Positions 45,428-57,500 of a DNA stretch of 64,000 nt are shown piece by piece. Position 1 is the first letter of the stretch. Every line of letters starts with the position of its first letter. The DNA is from Biscogniauxia marginata (taxonomy: Eukaryota > Ascomycota > Sordariomycetes > Xylariales > Xylariaceae), in the NCBI GenBank assembly GCA_022695795.1, contig MU404073.1, forward strand, positions 434,001-498,000. The letters run 5' to 3'. The notes under the pieces were generated by a model. That model made no database searches, was not told the DNA's origin, and saw only the letters and a program-made list of their open reading frames with translations. The position numbers were made by a program, and so were the translations under genes.

Positions 45428-48400
45428 CTTTATTACAAATATTATAACTTTTTATAATTCTTTTAACTATTTATTTTATTTCTAGAAAGTCGAATTCTTT
45501 TTATAACCGTTTTAATGTTTTAAAGATTTCTTAGTAACTATATAAAGGGTGTTCGTGGAATTTTTTAATAAACTCGTTTTATATTTATTCCAGTATGTAA
45601 ACTTTTTCCTTATATGAAAAAAGTTCGTCGTTAGTTTTTTACTAAAACTATAATTGCTTTTCTTTTTAATTGTAATTTTCTTTAAAACGTTATTTCTAGT
45701 TTCTTATATTATTTTATTGATTTTTAACTTATAATCTCCTTTTTTATTAAGAAGATTTATTTAAATGTTTTCTTTTCTTTTAATATAATAAATCTTAAAA
45801 TTAAAATTAAATAAGAAAATCATTTAACATTTATATCTTTAATTAAGCGTTTATATTATTATAAATTATATAAGGTTTTTATAATTTAAATAAATATTAA
45901 TAAGTTTCTTAATTTTATTAAGTTATAATTCTTATTCTTTTAATGCTTTAATAATTACTAATAATTCCTTATTATAAATTTAATAATTTAGTTTAATACT
46001 ATGTAGTGTTTTAAATAAGTACGTAACTAAGTACCATTTTTTATTGTTTTTTAGTTGCTTTAAGACTATTTCAATGGCGAAATTTAAAGCGTTTATTTTT
46101 AGTCGTTTATTTTTATTTTCGTTTAGAAGTTTATATATAACTTTATTAATTATAACTTCTTTTAACTACTAAAAAGCTTATTTAACTTTTTTAATAAAAT
46201 AGAAAGCTTTTTTTGTTTTTATTAAAATAGTTAATTCCGTTAATAGTTTAGTAATTCGCTTAAAATCTTAAATGAGTTATTTAATATAATTAATAAAGCT
46301 AAGAAATATATATACGTTTATAACACTTTTAAGTTCTAGTTAATCCTTAATTACTACTATTTTTCCCTTTTAAATGCGGATTTTTCTTAGACTTATTATA
46401 AACCTTAAATAATTTAGTTTTTTAATATGTTATTTACTTTTAATTAAATGAATAAATAGGTTTACTTTTTCCAGGGCTTTTAATACTTATTTTATATATT
46501 CTTTATACTCTTTTTCGCTTTTTAAGTAAATTAATATATCGTTTAAATAAATAAATACAAATTTATTTAAAAACTTATAAAAAACTATTATAATTATATA
46601 TTAAAATGTAGTAGATGTATTAATAAGTTTAAATAGCATAACCTTATACTTATAATATTTATATACCGTTTAAAAAGCGGTATATTATTCGTGTTTTTTA
46701 GTTATTTTAATTATATAATAACTATCGCGAAGATTTAATACTATAAAGATTTAAACTTTATTAATTTGCCTTTTTATAAGTTTTATTAATAATAACGAAT
46801 ATCTATTTTTTATTACTTTATTAAAATGTCAATAATTAATTACTCGTCATTATATTAATTTTCTTTTTTTATTAATACGTTACTTTCCGTTTTTATCGAT
46901 TTTTAATATTATAATTATTAAGTATCTTAATAAGGATTCCGACTTTCGAATATATCCTTTATTAAGATCCTTTTAAATTCCTTTTTATAATACCTTTTAT
47001 TTTTCTTAATTTATAAGATATATTAAGAATAATTTTAGTTATTTTTTTTCCTTAAAATAGATTTAATGATTTTACTAATTATATTTTAGTAATTCTTTTT
47101 TGGTTTTATTTTTAAATAATTTATAAAAACGGAGGTACTCGCGTAATACTCTTTTTGTTAAATTTTTAAGCTTAGTTACTCGAATTATATAAGCGATATG
47201 TTTCGTTTTTATATCCGTTTTTTAGTGTTATTTACGGTACTTATTTTATAACTTGTAATGATTAATTCCTTTTAATTTTAATTTTAATAAAACATATTTA
47301 TCTCGAAATTTATTTGTAAATTGCTTTTTTTAAGTTAATTTATTTCTAGAATTATATCGTGATTTAATATATATATAATGTTAAAAATGTTTTTAAATAG
47401 TTATTAAAAAAGGAATTATTTCTCTTAATACCTTATTATTCTTATAATTAAATATATATTCTTTAAAGTTCCGTAATTTATATAAACTTTATTTATATAT
47501 TTATAATATATTATTCTTTTAAACTACTTTAATTAAAATATAGTTTTTATTTACTTTTAAATTTATAAAGGCTTTATACTTCCTTTTATTATAATAGTAT
47601 TATTAAGTCTTAATTAAATTTTATATAAAGACTTATTATTTATGACTTTTTACTATTTTACTAGCGAAAGCTTTTATCGTTTTTTGGTTTTTCACGTCTT
47701 TTTTTTTTAGGTTTTTTTAAATCGTTACGGTCTTGATTTTATTTTATTTTTAAGCTTTTATAAAAACGTGTTTTTAGTAATCGTTATTTTAATAATTTCT
47801 TTAATTACCTTTTATATAGTAAGGAATAAAAAGTTTATTTTTTATATAAAACCTTGTATATTAAAACTTTAATTCTTTTTTAAAGGCTTTTTTATAACTT
47901 AAATTTGTTTTTTTATTAATTTAAAATTTTTTAAGGTTCTAAATTATTTTTAAATAAAAGGTATAATTCTTAAATTTGCTTATTAAAAGTAACTTAATAT
48001 TTTTTTATAAGTTTATATATATTTTTAAAATTTCTTTTTCCTTTTTAAAGTATATTTTAATAATTCGTTTATAGCTTAGTTTAATCGTATGGATTTTTAC
48101 TTATTATTTTGTTAAGTATTTCTTTATAAAACCGAATAAACTAATATTATACTTAACTCGTTTTTCGAGTTAACGTAAAAAATATAATTTTTTTTATAAT
48201 TATCGTAATTCTTTTTTAATTTCGTCTTTTTCGAAACCTGCTTCGAGTAAATCGTATATATCGTATAATACTAAAATATAACATATATAACCCTTAGTAA
48301 TTACTTTATTATTTTTTTTGGAATTTAAATAAAAATAATATATTTTTAAATAACGTGGTTATCGTGGGACGTTATCGTAAATATACTCGTTTTTTTTTAT

Positions 48401-50664
48401 ATTATTACTTTTTAGTTTTTAAGAATAATAACTAGCTTTATCTTTGAAGCTTTTATATATTTAATAAACGTTGTTAATATAAAAGCTTTAATATAATAAT
48501 ATATATTCTTTTTATAACTTTATTATTTTATTTTTATTAAGGTAAAATGTTTTATTTTTTAGTTATTTAACCTTTTTTACTTAATAACCTATTAAACTAA
48601 TTAATATTATTTAAGTTTTAATAAACATCGTAATTATTATTTATATAAAACTTTTAATATAAACTATTATACTTATTTCTTTTTTAATGTATTTTATACT
48701 TATTATTATAATAATAGCTTTAATGTAATTTATTATGGTTTAATTTAACCTTTAAGTTATACTTTAACTTATAAGTATTATATTTATATAGTAATTCGCT
48801 TTTATTACACCTTTACTTAACTTATTTTAGTATAAAGTACTTTAAGTAGTCTTTAAAGCCGTTTTAATAGTATTTATAACCTTCGCGTATCGTAATAAGT
48901 AAATAATAATACCTTAAATAACGTTTATAAGCTTCTTTTTTATAACCTTAATAAATATTATAACTTTTTTATAAGGACTTTTTCGTCTTTTTTTATTTTA
49001 ATAATAATAATAATAAACACTTAATTTACTTTTTTATTATTTTCGAAATAAACCCTTATTTCGAAGGTTTTTTTTTTCGAATTAAGAAATCCTTTTTATT
49101 TTTGGTTTTTTCTTCTTAAAACTTCGGTATTTATTTTTATAATGTTTTTTTATAATTAAAACATTTAATAATCGACTTATCTCGTTTTTTTTGCTTCTTT
49201 TAAGTAATATTAATTTTAATAAGGTTTAATTTAGTTTTAATGCCTTTTCTTATTTTAGCACCACTTTTATAATTTCCTCTTTTTTATTAATCGCCGTTTT
49301 TTTGTTATATCGTTTTTTTCTTTTTAAAGTACCGTTCGAAGTTTTCGTTATTAATAATAATTGCTATTATAATATAATTATTAAAATTTTCTAGGTTTTT
49401 TTCTTTATATAAATTTGTTTTATATAATTCATTTTTTATATAGTTCTTTAATTTTTAATAAAACAAATAATATAAACTTTTAATAAGTAATTATAACTAA
49501 CTTGCAAGTTTCTTAAACTTAATAACGTAATTTAAGGCCTTTTTATTTTATCGTAATTTATAAAGTCAAGCTTCGGCTTATTACTTAAAAATTAAGTTAT
49601 TAAATATAAATTTAAGTTGTTTTTTAAATTTCTTATAATCTTTAAAAACTTTCTTTATATCTTTTTAAGGGTTTAATTTATTGTTTAAGTAATTTTTTAA
49701 TATTAATTAAAACTAGGTTAAGGTAGTTCCGATGAAAAGTTAAAATATTATTAAAACTTTTTATTTCTTAATAATAATTATTCCGTGATAAAACCATAAA
49801 TAAGTTTTAACTTAAATTAAAAATCCTTCTAAATTACTTGACTTATTATACTTATTAAGTGTAATTAATTTAAAACCTTTTATATCGAGGGTCGTTATAT
49901 TATTTTCATCATTTAAGTTACTAGGGTTGCTATTATTTAAAGGTAACTCCGGTTATTTATTTTCTTTTTTAAGTATTTTTTCCTTTTTCTTTTTTTCTTT
50001 TTTAAACGATTCTTTTTATTAAGCTTTAAAAGTGTTTTTAAGGCTCTCTTTTAATTATAATTATAATTAACTTTTATATTAATTCTTTTAAACCTTTTTA
50101 TTATATCGTAAAAAAATGTAAAGCTTTCGTTTAAAAGCTTATTAATTATTATTTTTTATTTGTTTTTTTATTACCCTTTAGTTTTAAAGGGTATATTTAT
50201 TTTAAAATGATTCGATCGAGAGTCTCTTCTTTTAAACTAATATTAAGCACTAATTAAAAAGCTATTAAAATATAACGAACCTCTTTATATGTTCCTAGTT
50301 AATTAACTTCATAAGTAAGTATATACTAGATTTTTTTTATTTTAAAAGTAATAATAAATTAAGGTTAATTTAAAAGATTTTAAGGTTTTTTTATTATAAT
50401 ATTAAGAAATAACTATAATCTTAAATTAATAACTAAAAAACTCAAATAAATAATTAAATACATAAGAAATTCCAATTTATTTATACTTTATTTTTAAAGA
50501 AGTAATATCTCGTATTTTCTTCTTTTCTCTATTGTGAAAAACAGAAATAAATAAAGAATACTTTTATTCTCTTCCTTTCTTTATTGCTCCATAAGGAGAG
50601 CCACAGAGAATCTTGCTTCAGGTCACGTGACCTCTACTGACCATCATCCCTGTTGGTCGTAACA
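45428..50664 (-). mobile_element. Gypsy retrotransposon copy 2, truncated
   Basis: Minus orientation. Its 5' LTR is at 50,664-50,271; reading leftward come the Gag knuckle (about 49,120-49,165), protease, reverse transcriptase (about 46,500-46,930) and the integrase zinc-binding region (about 45,480-45,560), where the copy stops abruptly against the LTR stump of copy 1. The rest of the integrase, the chromodomain and the 3' LTR are missing. Heavily AT-mutated with no open frame. Confidence 0.8.
50271..50664 (-). repeat. 5' LTR of Gypsy copy 2
   Basis: 394 bases between TATAACGAACC (mutated TG end) and TGTTGGTCGTAACA. The right third, with CAGGTCACGTGACC, is little mutated. It is followed on the right by GAAACCATTTCGT, the same flank found beside copy 4. 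Confidence 0.75.
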
Positions 50665-50667
50665 GAA

Positions 50668-50712
50668 ACCATTTCGTCCGCGAGCTTGTTTCGTCTACTC
50701 GCTTGTGTAATA
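50668..50712 (+). repeat. Island repeat flanking copy 2
   Basis: ACCATTTCGTCCGCGAGC...CTCGCTTGTGTAATA, about 45 bases, nearly identical to 61,642-61,687 and found reversed at 37,827-37,870. GC-richer than its surroundings. It directly abuts an LTR end here and at copy 4. Confidence 0.7.
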
Positions 50713-51334
50713 CGTTATAATATTAAATAATAATTAAATTATAAATAAACTTAATATAAATTTTATAAATATACGAAAAAAACGAAAAATTTTATATACC
50801 TTTTAATTTTAAATAATTATAAAAGTTATTATTTTATTAATTTCGAAAATTATTATTAAAAAATATCGTTATATTTTATATATTTAATTATTTATTATGT
50901 AAATTTTAATTTTTTAAAATAAATATCTAGTAATTATTTATAAAATTTAATAAATTATTATTATATTTATATTATAAAAAACTTTTTAATTAACTTTATA
51001 AATTATTTATTATTATAATAATTATTTCGAATATATAAATTAAATATTTTTAATACGTGAATATATAAGGTGTATAAATAATAATAAAATTATATAAAGA
51101 AAAAGGAGGAGCTTTATAAGTCGTAAATTTACAAGCTTTATATATAAACCTTTATCTCTTTTATTTAGCTAGGCTATTTAAAGTTAAAACTTATAAGGTC
51201 TTTCGAACCTTTATAACCTTGCATTAATTTTAAAAAGTTAAAATATTTATAATAACTCGCGAGATGTTTTTATAATTTAATTATATTATAAATAAAATTA
51301 AAAAGTTTTAAAAGTTTTTTTAATATTAATATAT
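50713..51334. other. Unassigned AT-rich sequence
   Basis: 0.6 kb of nearly pure A/T following the flank repeat. A purine-rich patch (AGAAAAAGGAGGAGC, 51,097-51,111) is the only relief. No motif allows naming the source element. Confidence 0.5.
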
Positions 51335-51683
51335 TGTGACGAACCTCCCTGTGTGTTCCTAGTTAGCTAACTTCACAAGTAAGTACGTACTGGGTTTTCT
51401 TGATTTAAAGGTAACAATGAATTGAGATTGGTTTAATTAATTCATAATGTTATGTTTGTTAAAAAGGTTTTAAGGTACTCTCACTATAGTATTAAAGAGT
51501 AACTATAGTCTTAGATTAATAGCTAGAGAATAAATAACTAAATACATGAGAAATCCTATCCCTTTTATACTTAATTTCCTCCTGGGATAATGCCTAACAT
51601 CCTTAATCATTCTCTCTTATTCTTTATGAGAGCTATAAAAAATATAATTATTCTCTCTTATTCTCTGTGAGAGTAATAAAAAA
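51335..51683 (-). repeat. Truncated, lightly mutated LTR fragment
   Basis: Starts TGTGACGAACCTCCCTGTGT and follows the reverse complement of the copy-1 LTR through CCTGGGATAATGCC to two GAGAG / TTCTCTCTTATTCT repeats, then ends at 51,683 where plus-strand integrase sequence begins. It is less RIP-mutated than neighbouring LTRs, so it may be a younger insertion or have escaped RIP because it is short. Confidence 0.7.
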
Positions 51684-53744
51684 TGCTAAAATATCATGAT
51701 ATAAACCATATAAATTATTATAACTAACTTAAATACCTAAAAAAGCATAATATATAATTATATGGGATTTCGTAGTGAAATTACCTAAATTAAAAGATCT
51801 TATTATAAGAGTACCTTATAATAATATATAGATAATTATTAATAAACTCACGAAATATGCCTATTTATTATTATTTAACGAGTTAAATATAATAAAATAA
51901 CTAGTTTTTAATTTTTAAGAAAGTACGTTAATAAATATAATTTAATAAAACGAATAAAAATTAAATAAAAATTATTTTTAATATATTATTTTTAATTAAA
52001 TAAATAAATAAAAAATTAAACTAAATAATAAAACAATATTTTCGAAGTTATATTAACTAAGAAATAAATAACTAAATAAAATTATTATTAGTAGCTTAAA
52101 TAACGTATAATACTTCGATTAACGAAAATATGAAAATATCACTATATAAAGCAATATACAATTAAAAAGCGGAAATCTAAAAGTCAAAATAAAAGCCCCA
52201 AAAGTAGAAATGCTATCCGAAAAAGTTTAAGTAATATAATTATGATTATAAAAAGAATTATAGTTTATTTAAAACAAAATAATAAAGGATTAATTCTTAA
52301 AAAAAGAGATATAATTTATTTATTTTATTAACGATAAGACGCGTTAATAAAAACGCTTTAAATTAAAATAAAACGGTTTAATAAAAAACTTAAGTTTAAA
52401 AAGTTAAAACTATATAAAGTCGAGAAAGTTATTTTAAAAGTTAATTATAAATTTTCTTTATTAAAAAGATTTAAAATATATTTTATATTTTATATTTTAC
52501 TTTAAAAATTAATATTAAAAAAAGCCTCGTTAAAAAAATAATTAAAACTTAAAAAAACCCTTAATAAATACGAAATAAAAAAAGTATTAAATTTAAGAAA
52601 AGTCGGTAATTAATTATAATATTTTATTAAATAAAAAGGTTATTTATTAAAAGAAAATACTTAAAAAACTTAATAAACAAGCTTAAAAACTTTTATTATC
52701 AAAACCCGGATCGGTTAGGAGGTCTTAACGAGGAAAAAAAGGGTTTAATTAAAACTAATTAAAAGAGGGGAAGGCCTTTAAAGTAAGCGCGTTTTGCTCG
52801 GGCTTGAACTAACATAACAATCCCTTTATACGTAGTTACTTTTCGTTAACACGCTGTTACGCCGCTTTAACGCGTTTTTATTTCTTTATTTCGTTTAAGT
52901 TTTAAAAGCCTTTTTAAATAAACTTTATATTTTTCTTTTAAAAAAGTTTTATTAATAATTTAAACGAATTAAACGATTTAAGGCTTTATTAACTTCGATT
53001 TATTAATACTTAAATTCTTAATAAACCTCTTTTTAGTAATAATATTAAAGATTTAAAAACGCTTATTTAATAATACGTTTTTCGCGATTAACCTGTAACT
53101 TTTTAATATAAAAGCTTTTAAAAGAAAATAACGAAATGTGGTTTTCGTTGCAAAACGACATATTTAAAGCGTTATAGTTTTAACATTTATTATAACCTTT
53201 ATTAAAACACTAGAAATAAAGTATAACTTTAAAACTAAATTAAAAAATCGCGTTAACTAAATTCTTGCGGTATTTAAATAACGATTTCTTATTTATATAT
53301 ATAAAAAATTTAGTTATTTTTTAAAAAAGTATAACGAGTAATAAAATAAAAAAAGAGAAATAGTGTTATAACTAATAAGAATAATAATTAATAAAGATTA
53401 CGTGACTTTTAAGTCTCGTGACTTAAAGCAAAATTCTTTATAATTTTTTTTATAAAGTAATAAAAAAAGAAAAAGAATATAAGATATTACTTTTCTAGGA
53501 ATAAAGTATAAATAAATTAAAATTTCTTATATATTTAATTATTTATTCGAGTTTTTTAGTTATTAATTTAAGATTATAATTACTTCTTAATATTATAATG
53601 AGAGTACCTTAAAATCTCTTTAATAAACAAGACATTATAAATCTTTTAAATTAACCTTAATTTATTATTACTTTTAAAACAAGAAAAATCTAGTACGTAC
53701 TTGTGAAGTCAGCTGACTAGGAACACATAGAGAGGTTCGTTACA
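51684..53744 (+). mobile_element. 3' fragment of a Gypsy element (copy 3)
   Basis: Begins inside the integrase (ATGGGATTTCGTAGTGAAATT at 51,757-51,777 matches the integrase core of copy 1), continues through the end of integrase, chromodomain region and the conserved post-chromodomain segment, and ends with its 3' LTR at 53,364-53,744. No 5' half is present. All frames are broken. Confidence 0.78.
53364..53744 (+). repeat. 3' LTR of Gypsy copy 3
   Basis: 381 bases from TGTTATAACTAATAAG to GAGAGGTTCGTTACA. Its last 50 bases (GTACGTACTTGTGAAGTCAGCTGACTAGG...) are nearly unmutated and mirror the start of the reversed LTR at 54,091. Confidence 0.75.
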
Positions 53745-54090
53745 GTTTCCTATATAAAATCGACTTTTTCGAAAATTCATAACTTTACACGTAAAAATCG
53801 GAGAAATCTTGGATCTTTTTTTCTAGTTATATAACTATATAATTTAACTAAAAACAAATTCAAAAAAAATAATATTAAAAGACACGAAAAGAAAACGCGT
53901 AAAAACTAAAATCATAATAAAACGCACGAACCTTTTTACGTATTTTTTTATATATTTCACTTTTTATTTTTTTAAATTTTAATTTAATTAAATTATATAA
54001 TTATATAATTAGAAAAAAAGGTTCGAGACTTTTCCGATTTTTACGCGTAAAGTTATGAATTTTCGAAAAAGTCGATTTTATATAGGAAAC
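53745..54090. repeat. 346-base near-palindromic element between two LTR ends
   Basis: Starts GTTTCCTATATAAAATCG and ends CGATTTTATATAGGAAAC. The two arms of about 100 bases are almost perfect inverted repeats (shared cores ACTTTTTCGAAAATTC and its complement, TTTACACGTAAAAATCGG versus the complement of CCGATTTTTACGCGTAAA), around an AT-rich centre of about 140 bases. Left neighbour is the 3' end of an LTR, right neighbour the same LTR end reversed, so the mirror symmetry continues outward. It could be a MITE-like TIR element or the hinge of an inverted duplication. Confidence 0.75.
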
Positions 54091-54561
54091 TGTAACGAAC
54101 CTCCCTGTGTGTTCCTAGTCAGCTGACTTCATAGGTAAGTACGTACTAGATTTTCTTAATTTAAAGGTAATAATGAATTAAAATTGATTTAAGTGGTTCA
54201 CAATATCTTGTCCGTTAAAAAGATTTTAAGGTACTCTCATTATAATATTAAGAAGTAATTATAATCTTAAATTAATAACTAAAAAACTAAAATAAATAAC
54301 TAAATATATAAGAAATACCCTTTTTTTTATACTTATTTATTTTGTTCTTTATTCTTTATAATTAATATATTAAATATATTTAAATCACTTTATTTATAAT
54401 GATCTATTTTATACTACTAAATGGATACACTTAAATTACTTTATTTATAATGATTTATATTACGTAATATTGTATTCAAATATTTTATCTTATCGATATC
54501 TTTATAGTTTATGTTTTAATACCTTTATAAAAAACCTTTTTAATAAGTTAAGTTCGTAATA
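54091..54561 (-). repeat. 3' LTR of Gypsy copy 4
   Basis: 471 bases, TGTAACGAACCTCCCTGTGT to AAGTTCGTAATA. Equal in length to the partner LTR but with many more C-to-T and G-to-A changes in its right half (for example TTAATAAGTTAAGTTCGTAATA where the partner has CTAACAGGTTGGGTTCGTAACA-like sequence). Confidence 0.8.
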
Positions 54562-57500
54562 CTACTTTTTTCCTTTTAAAATCTTTGTCCCAAAAATAAT
54601 TTATAAGTTCTTTTTTTTTTAATGTTTAATAATTAAGTAATTAAACGTCGTCGTGATAATTAAAAGCTTAAACGTAAAAAACTTTCTTAAAAAATTTATA
54701 AGCTAAGTATATACGTCGATATTATACTTTATTCTTTTTATTTCAATTAAAAATTAAAATGCGTTATCGTTAAAAGTAAATTAAAGAAATATAATAAATA
54801 CGTTCGTCGTAGTCGTTTTTATAACGATATAAAAATTCTTTTAAATTTTTTCGAGCAATTAAACGTTAAAAAGGATCATTTACTTCTTTAAAAACGTTAA
54901 ATGAAGGCGGCGCTCCTTAAATTTTAATCCGAAATAAATAAATTTATTACGCGCATTTTTAGGTTACGTTAACAACGTAACCTTCTCCGTAAAAAGGGTT
55001 TAAAAATATTATAACGAGGTTTTTAGAACTTAAATAAGTTAAAAGAGCAAAAACGACTTAAAGAAGAATAAAAGCGTCTTTAAACCGAATAATAGTTTTT
55101 AGCTAAATAAACTAGAGTTGCTTTTAAGGCTGTCCCCTCTTTCGATTTGTTCTTTCTAAGTTTAAATCCCGATTTTTAGGTTTTTCTAGCCGATCTGGAT
55201 TCCGTTAATAAAACTTATTAAATGCGTTTTTTAAGTTCGTTAAGTGTTTAAGTGGTTTTTATATATATATATATTTTTAGTGGGTATCCTTTTTATTTAA
55301 CTAAATACTATAATTAATTATTAATTCTTTTTAAATCTAAAATTCTTTTTACTTTATATTTATTTAGTTCTTTTTTAATCTCGTTTTAGGTTTTTAGCGA
55401 GACGTTTTTTAATGCTGGTTTTAATAATAATATGTGAAAAACTAAATATATTCTAGATTCCTTTAATAGTTTTAGTTTATAATTAGCATTTAAGATAACT
55501 TTCTCGATTTTATATAGTTTTAACTTTTTAAACTTAAGTTTTTTATTAAGTTGTTTTGTTTTAATTTAAGGCGTTTTTATTATTACGCCTTGTTATTAGT
55601 AAAGTAAGTAAATTATATCTTCTTTTTTAGTTATAATACTTTATTATTTTATTTTAAATAAATTATAACTCTTTTTATAATTATAATTATATTACTTAAA
55701 CTTTTTTAGATAATACTTCTATTCTTAAGGCTTTTATTTCGGCTTTTAGTGTTTTTATAAGTTCGATTAATTGTTTTTGGATTTCCGTTTTCTAACTATA
55801 CACTGCCTTATATAATAACATCTTTATGTCCTTATTAATTAAAGTGTTGTACGCTATTTAGGCTATTAATAGTAGTTCTATCTAGTTATTTATTTCCTAG
55901 TTAATATAGTTTTAAAGGTATTATTCTATTATTTGGTTTAGTTTATTTATTTATTTAGAAATAATACGTTATAAATAACTTTTATTTAACTTTTATTCGT
56001 TTTATTAAGTTAATTTAAAATTTTAACGTAAATAACTTATCTTTATTTGAAATAATGCATTTTAGTAATTTATATTTATTAACGTATTTTTTTAAGAAAC
56101 TAAAAACTAGTTATTTTATTATGCTTAACTCGTTAAACGGTAAAAAGTAGGCATATTTTGTGAGTTTATTAACGATTATCTATATATTATTATAAGGTAC
56201 TCCTATAATAAGATCTTTTAACTTAAGAAGTTTCATTATAAAATCCCATGTAATTATATATTACGCTTTATTAAGTATCTAAGTTAATTATAATAATTTA
56301 TATGGTTTATATCGTAATACCTTAGCCTTATTATAAACGTTTTAACTCTTTATAATTCTTTTAATTGTTTATCGCATTTCTAGAAAATCGAATTCTTTTT
56401 AAAGTCGTTTTAACGTTTTGAAAATTCCCTGGTGACCGTGTAAAGGGTGTTTATAAAATTCCTTAATAAATTCGTTTTATACTCGTTTTAATATATAAAC
56501 CTTTTCTTTATATAAAAAAAATCGTTATTAAATCCTTATTAAAACTATAATTACTTTTCTTTTTAATTATAACTTTCCTTAAAACGTTATTTCTAGTTTT
56601 TTATGTTGATTTATATATAAGTTAATACAACTAATTCGTTATTTTGTTATTTAAATATTTAGATATTTCTTTTATTGATTTTTGATTTATAGTCTCCTCT
56701 TTTACTAAAAAGATTTATTTAAATGTTTTCCTTTTCTTTAATGTAATAAATCTTAAAATTGAATTTAAACAAAAAAATCATTTAACGTTTATGTTTTTAA
56801 TTAAGCGTTTATATTATTATAAATCGTGTAAGGTTCTTATAATTTAAATAGATATTAATAAATTCCTTGGTTTTGCTAAGCTATAATTCTTATTTTTTTA
56901 ATACTTTAATAATTATTAATAATTCCTTGTTATAAATTTAATAATTTAGTTTAGCATTATATAATGCCTTGAATAAGTACGCGACTAGGTATTATTTTTC
57001 ATTATTTTTTAATTACTTTAAAACTGCTTTAATAGCGAAATTTAAAGCGTTTATCCTTAGTCGTTTTTTCTTGTTTTCGTTTAGAAGTTTATATATAACC
57101 TCGCTAGTTACTACTTTTTTTAGTTATTAAAAAGCTTATTTGGCTTTTTTAATGAAATAAAAAGCTTTTCTTGTTTTCGCTAAGGTAATTAATTCCGTTA
57201 ATAATTTAGTGATTCGCTTAAAATCTTGGATGAGTTATTTAACGTAATTAATAAAGCCAAGAAATGCGCGTATATTTATAACATTTTTAGGTTTTAATTA
57301 ATCTTTAATTATTATTATTTTTTCTTTTTAAATTTAAATTTTTTTAGACTTATTATAAACCTTAAATAATTTAGTTTTTTAATATGTTATTCATTTTTAG
57401 TTAAATAAATAAGTAGATTTACCTTTTTTAAGGCTTTTAACACTTGTTTTATATATTCCTTATGCTCCTTTTCGCTTTTTAAGTAAATTAGTATATCGTT

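Noticed and set aside
53745..54090. Hairpin as a transcription terminator or tRNA-like structure
   Set aside because: Arms of about 100 bases and LTR flanks indicate a repeat element, not an RNA gene or terminator.
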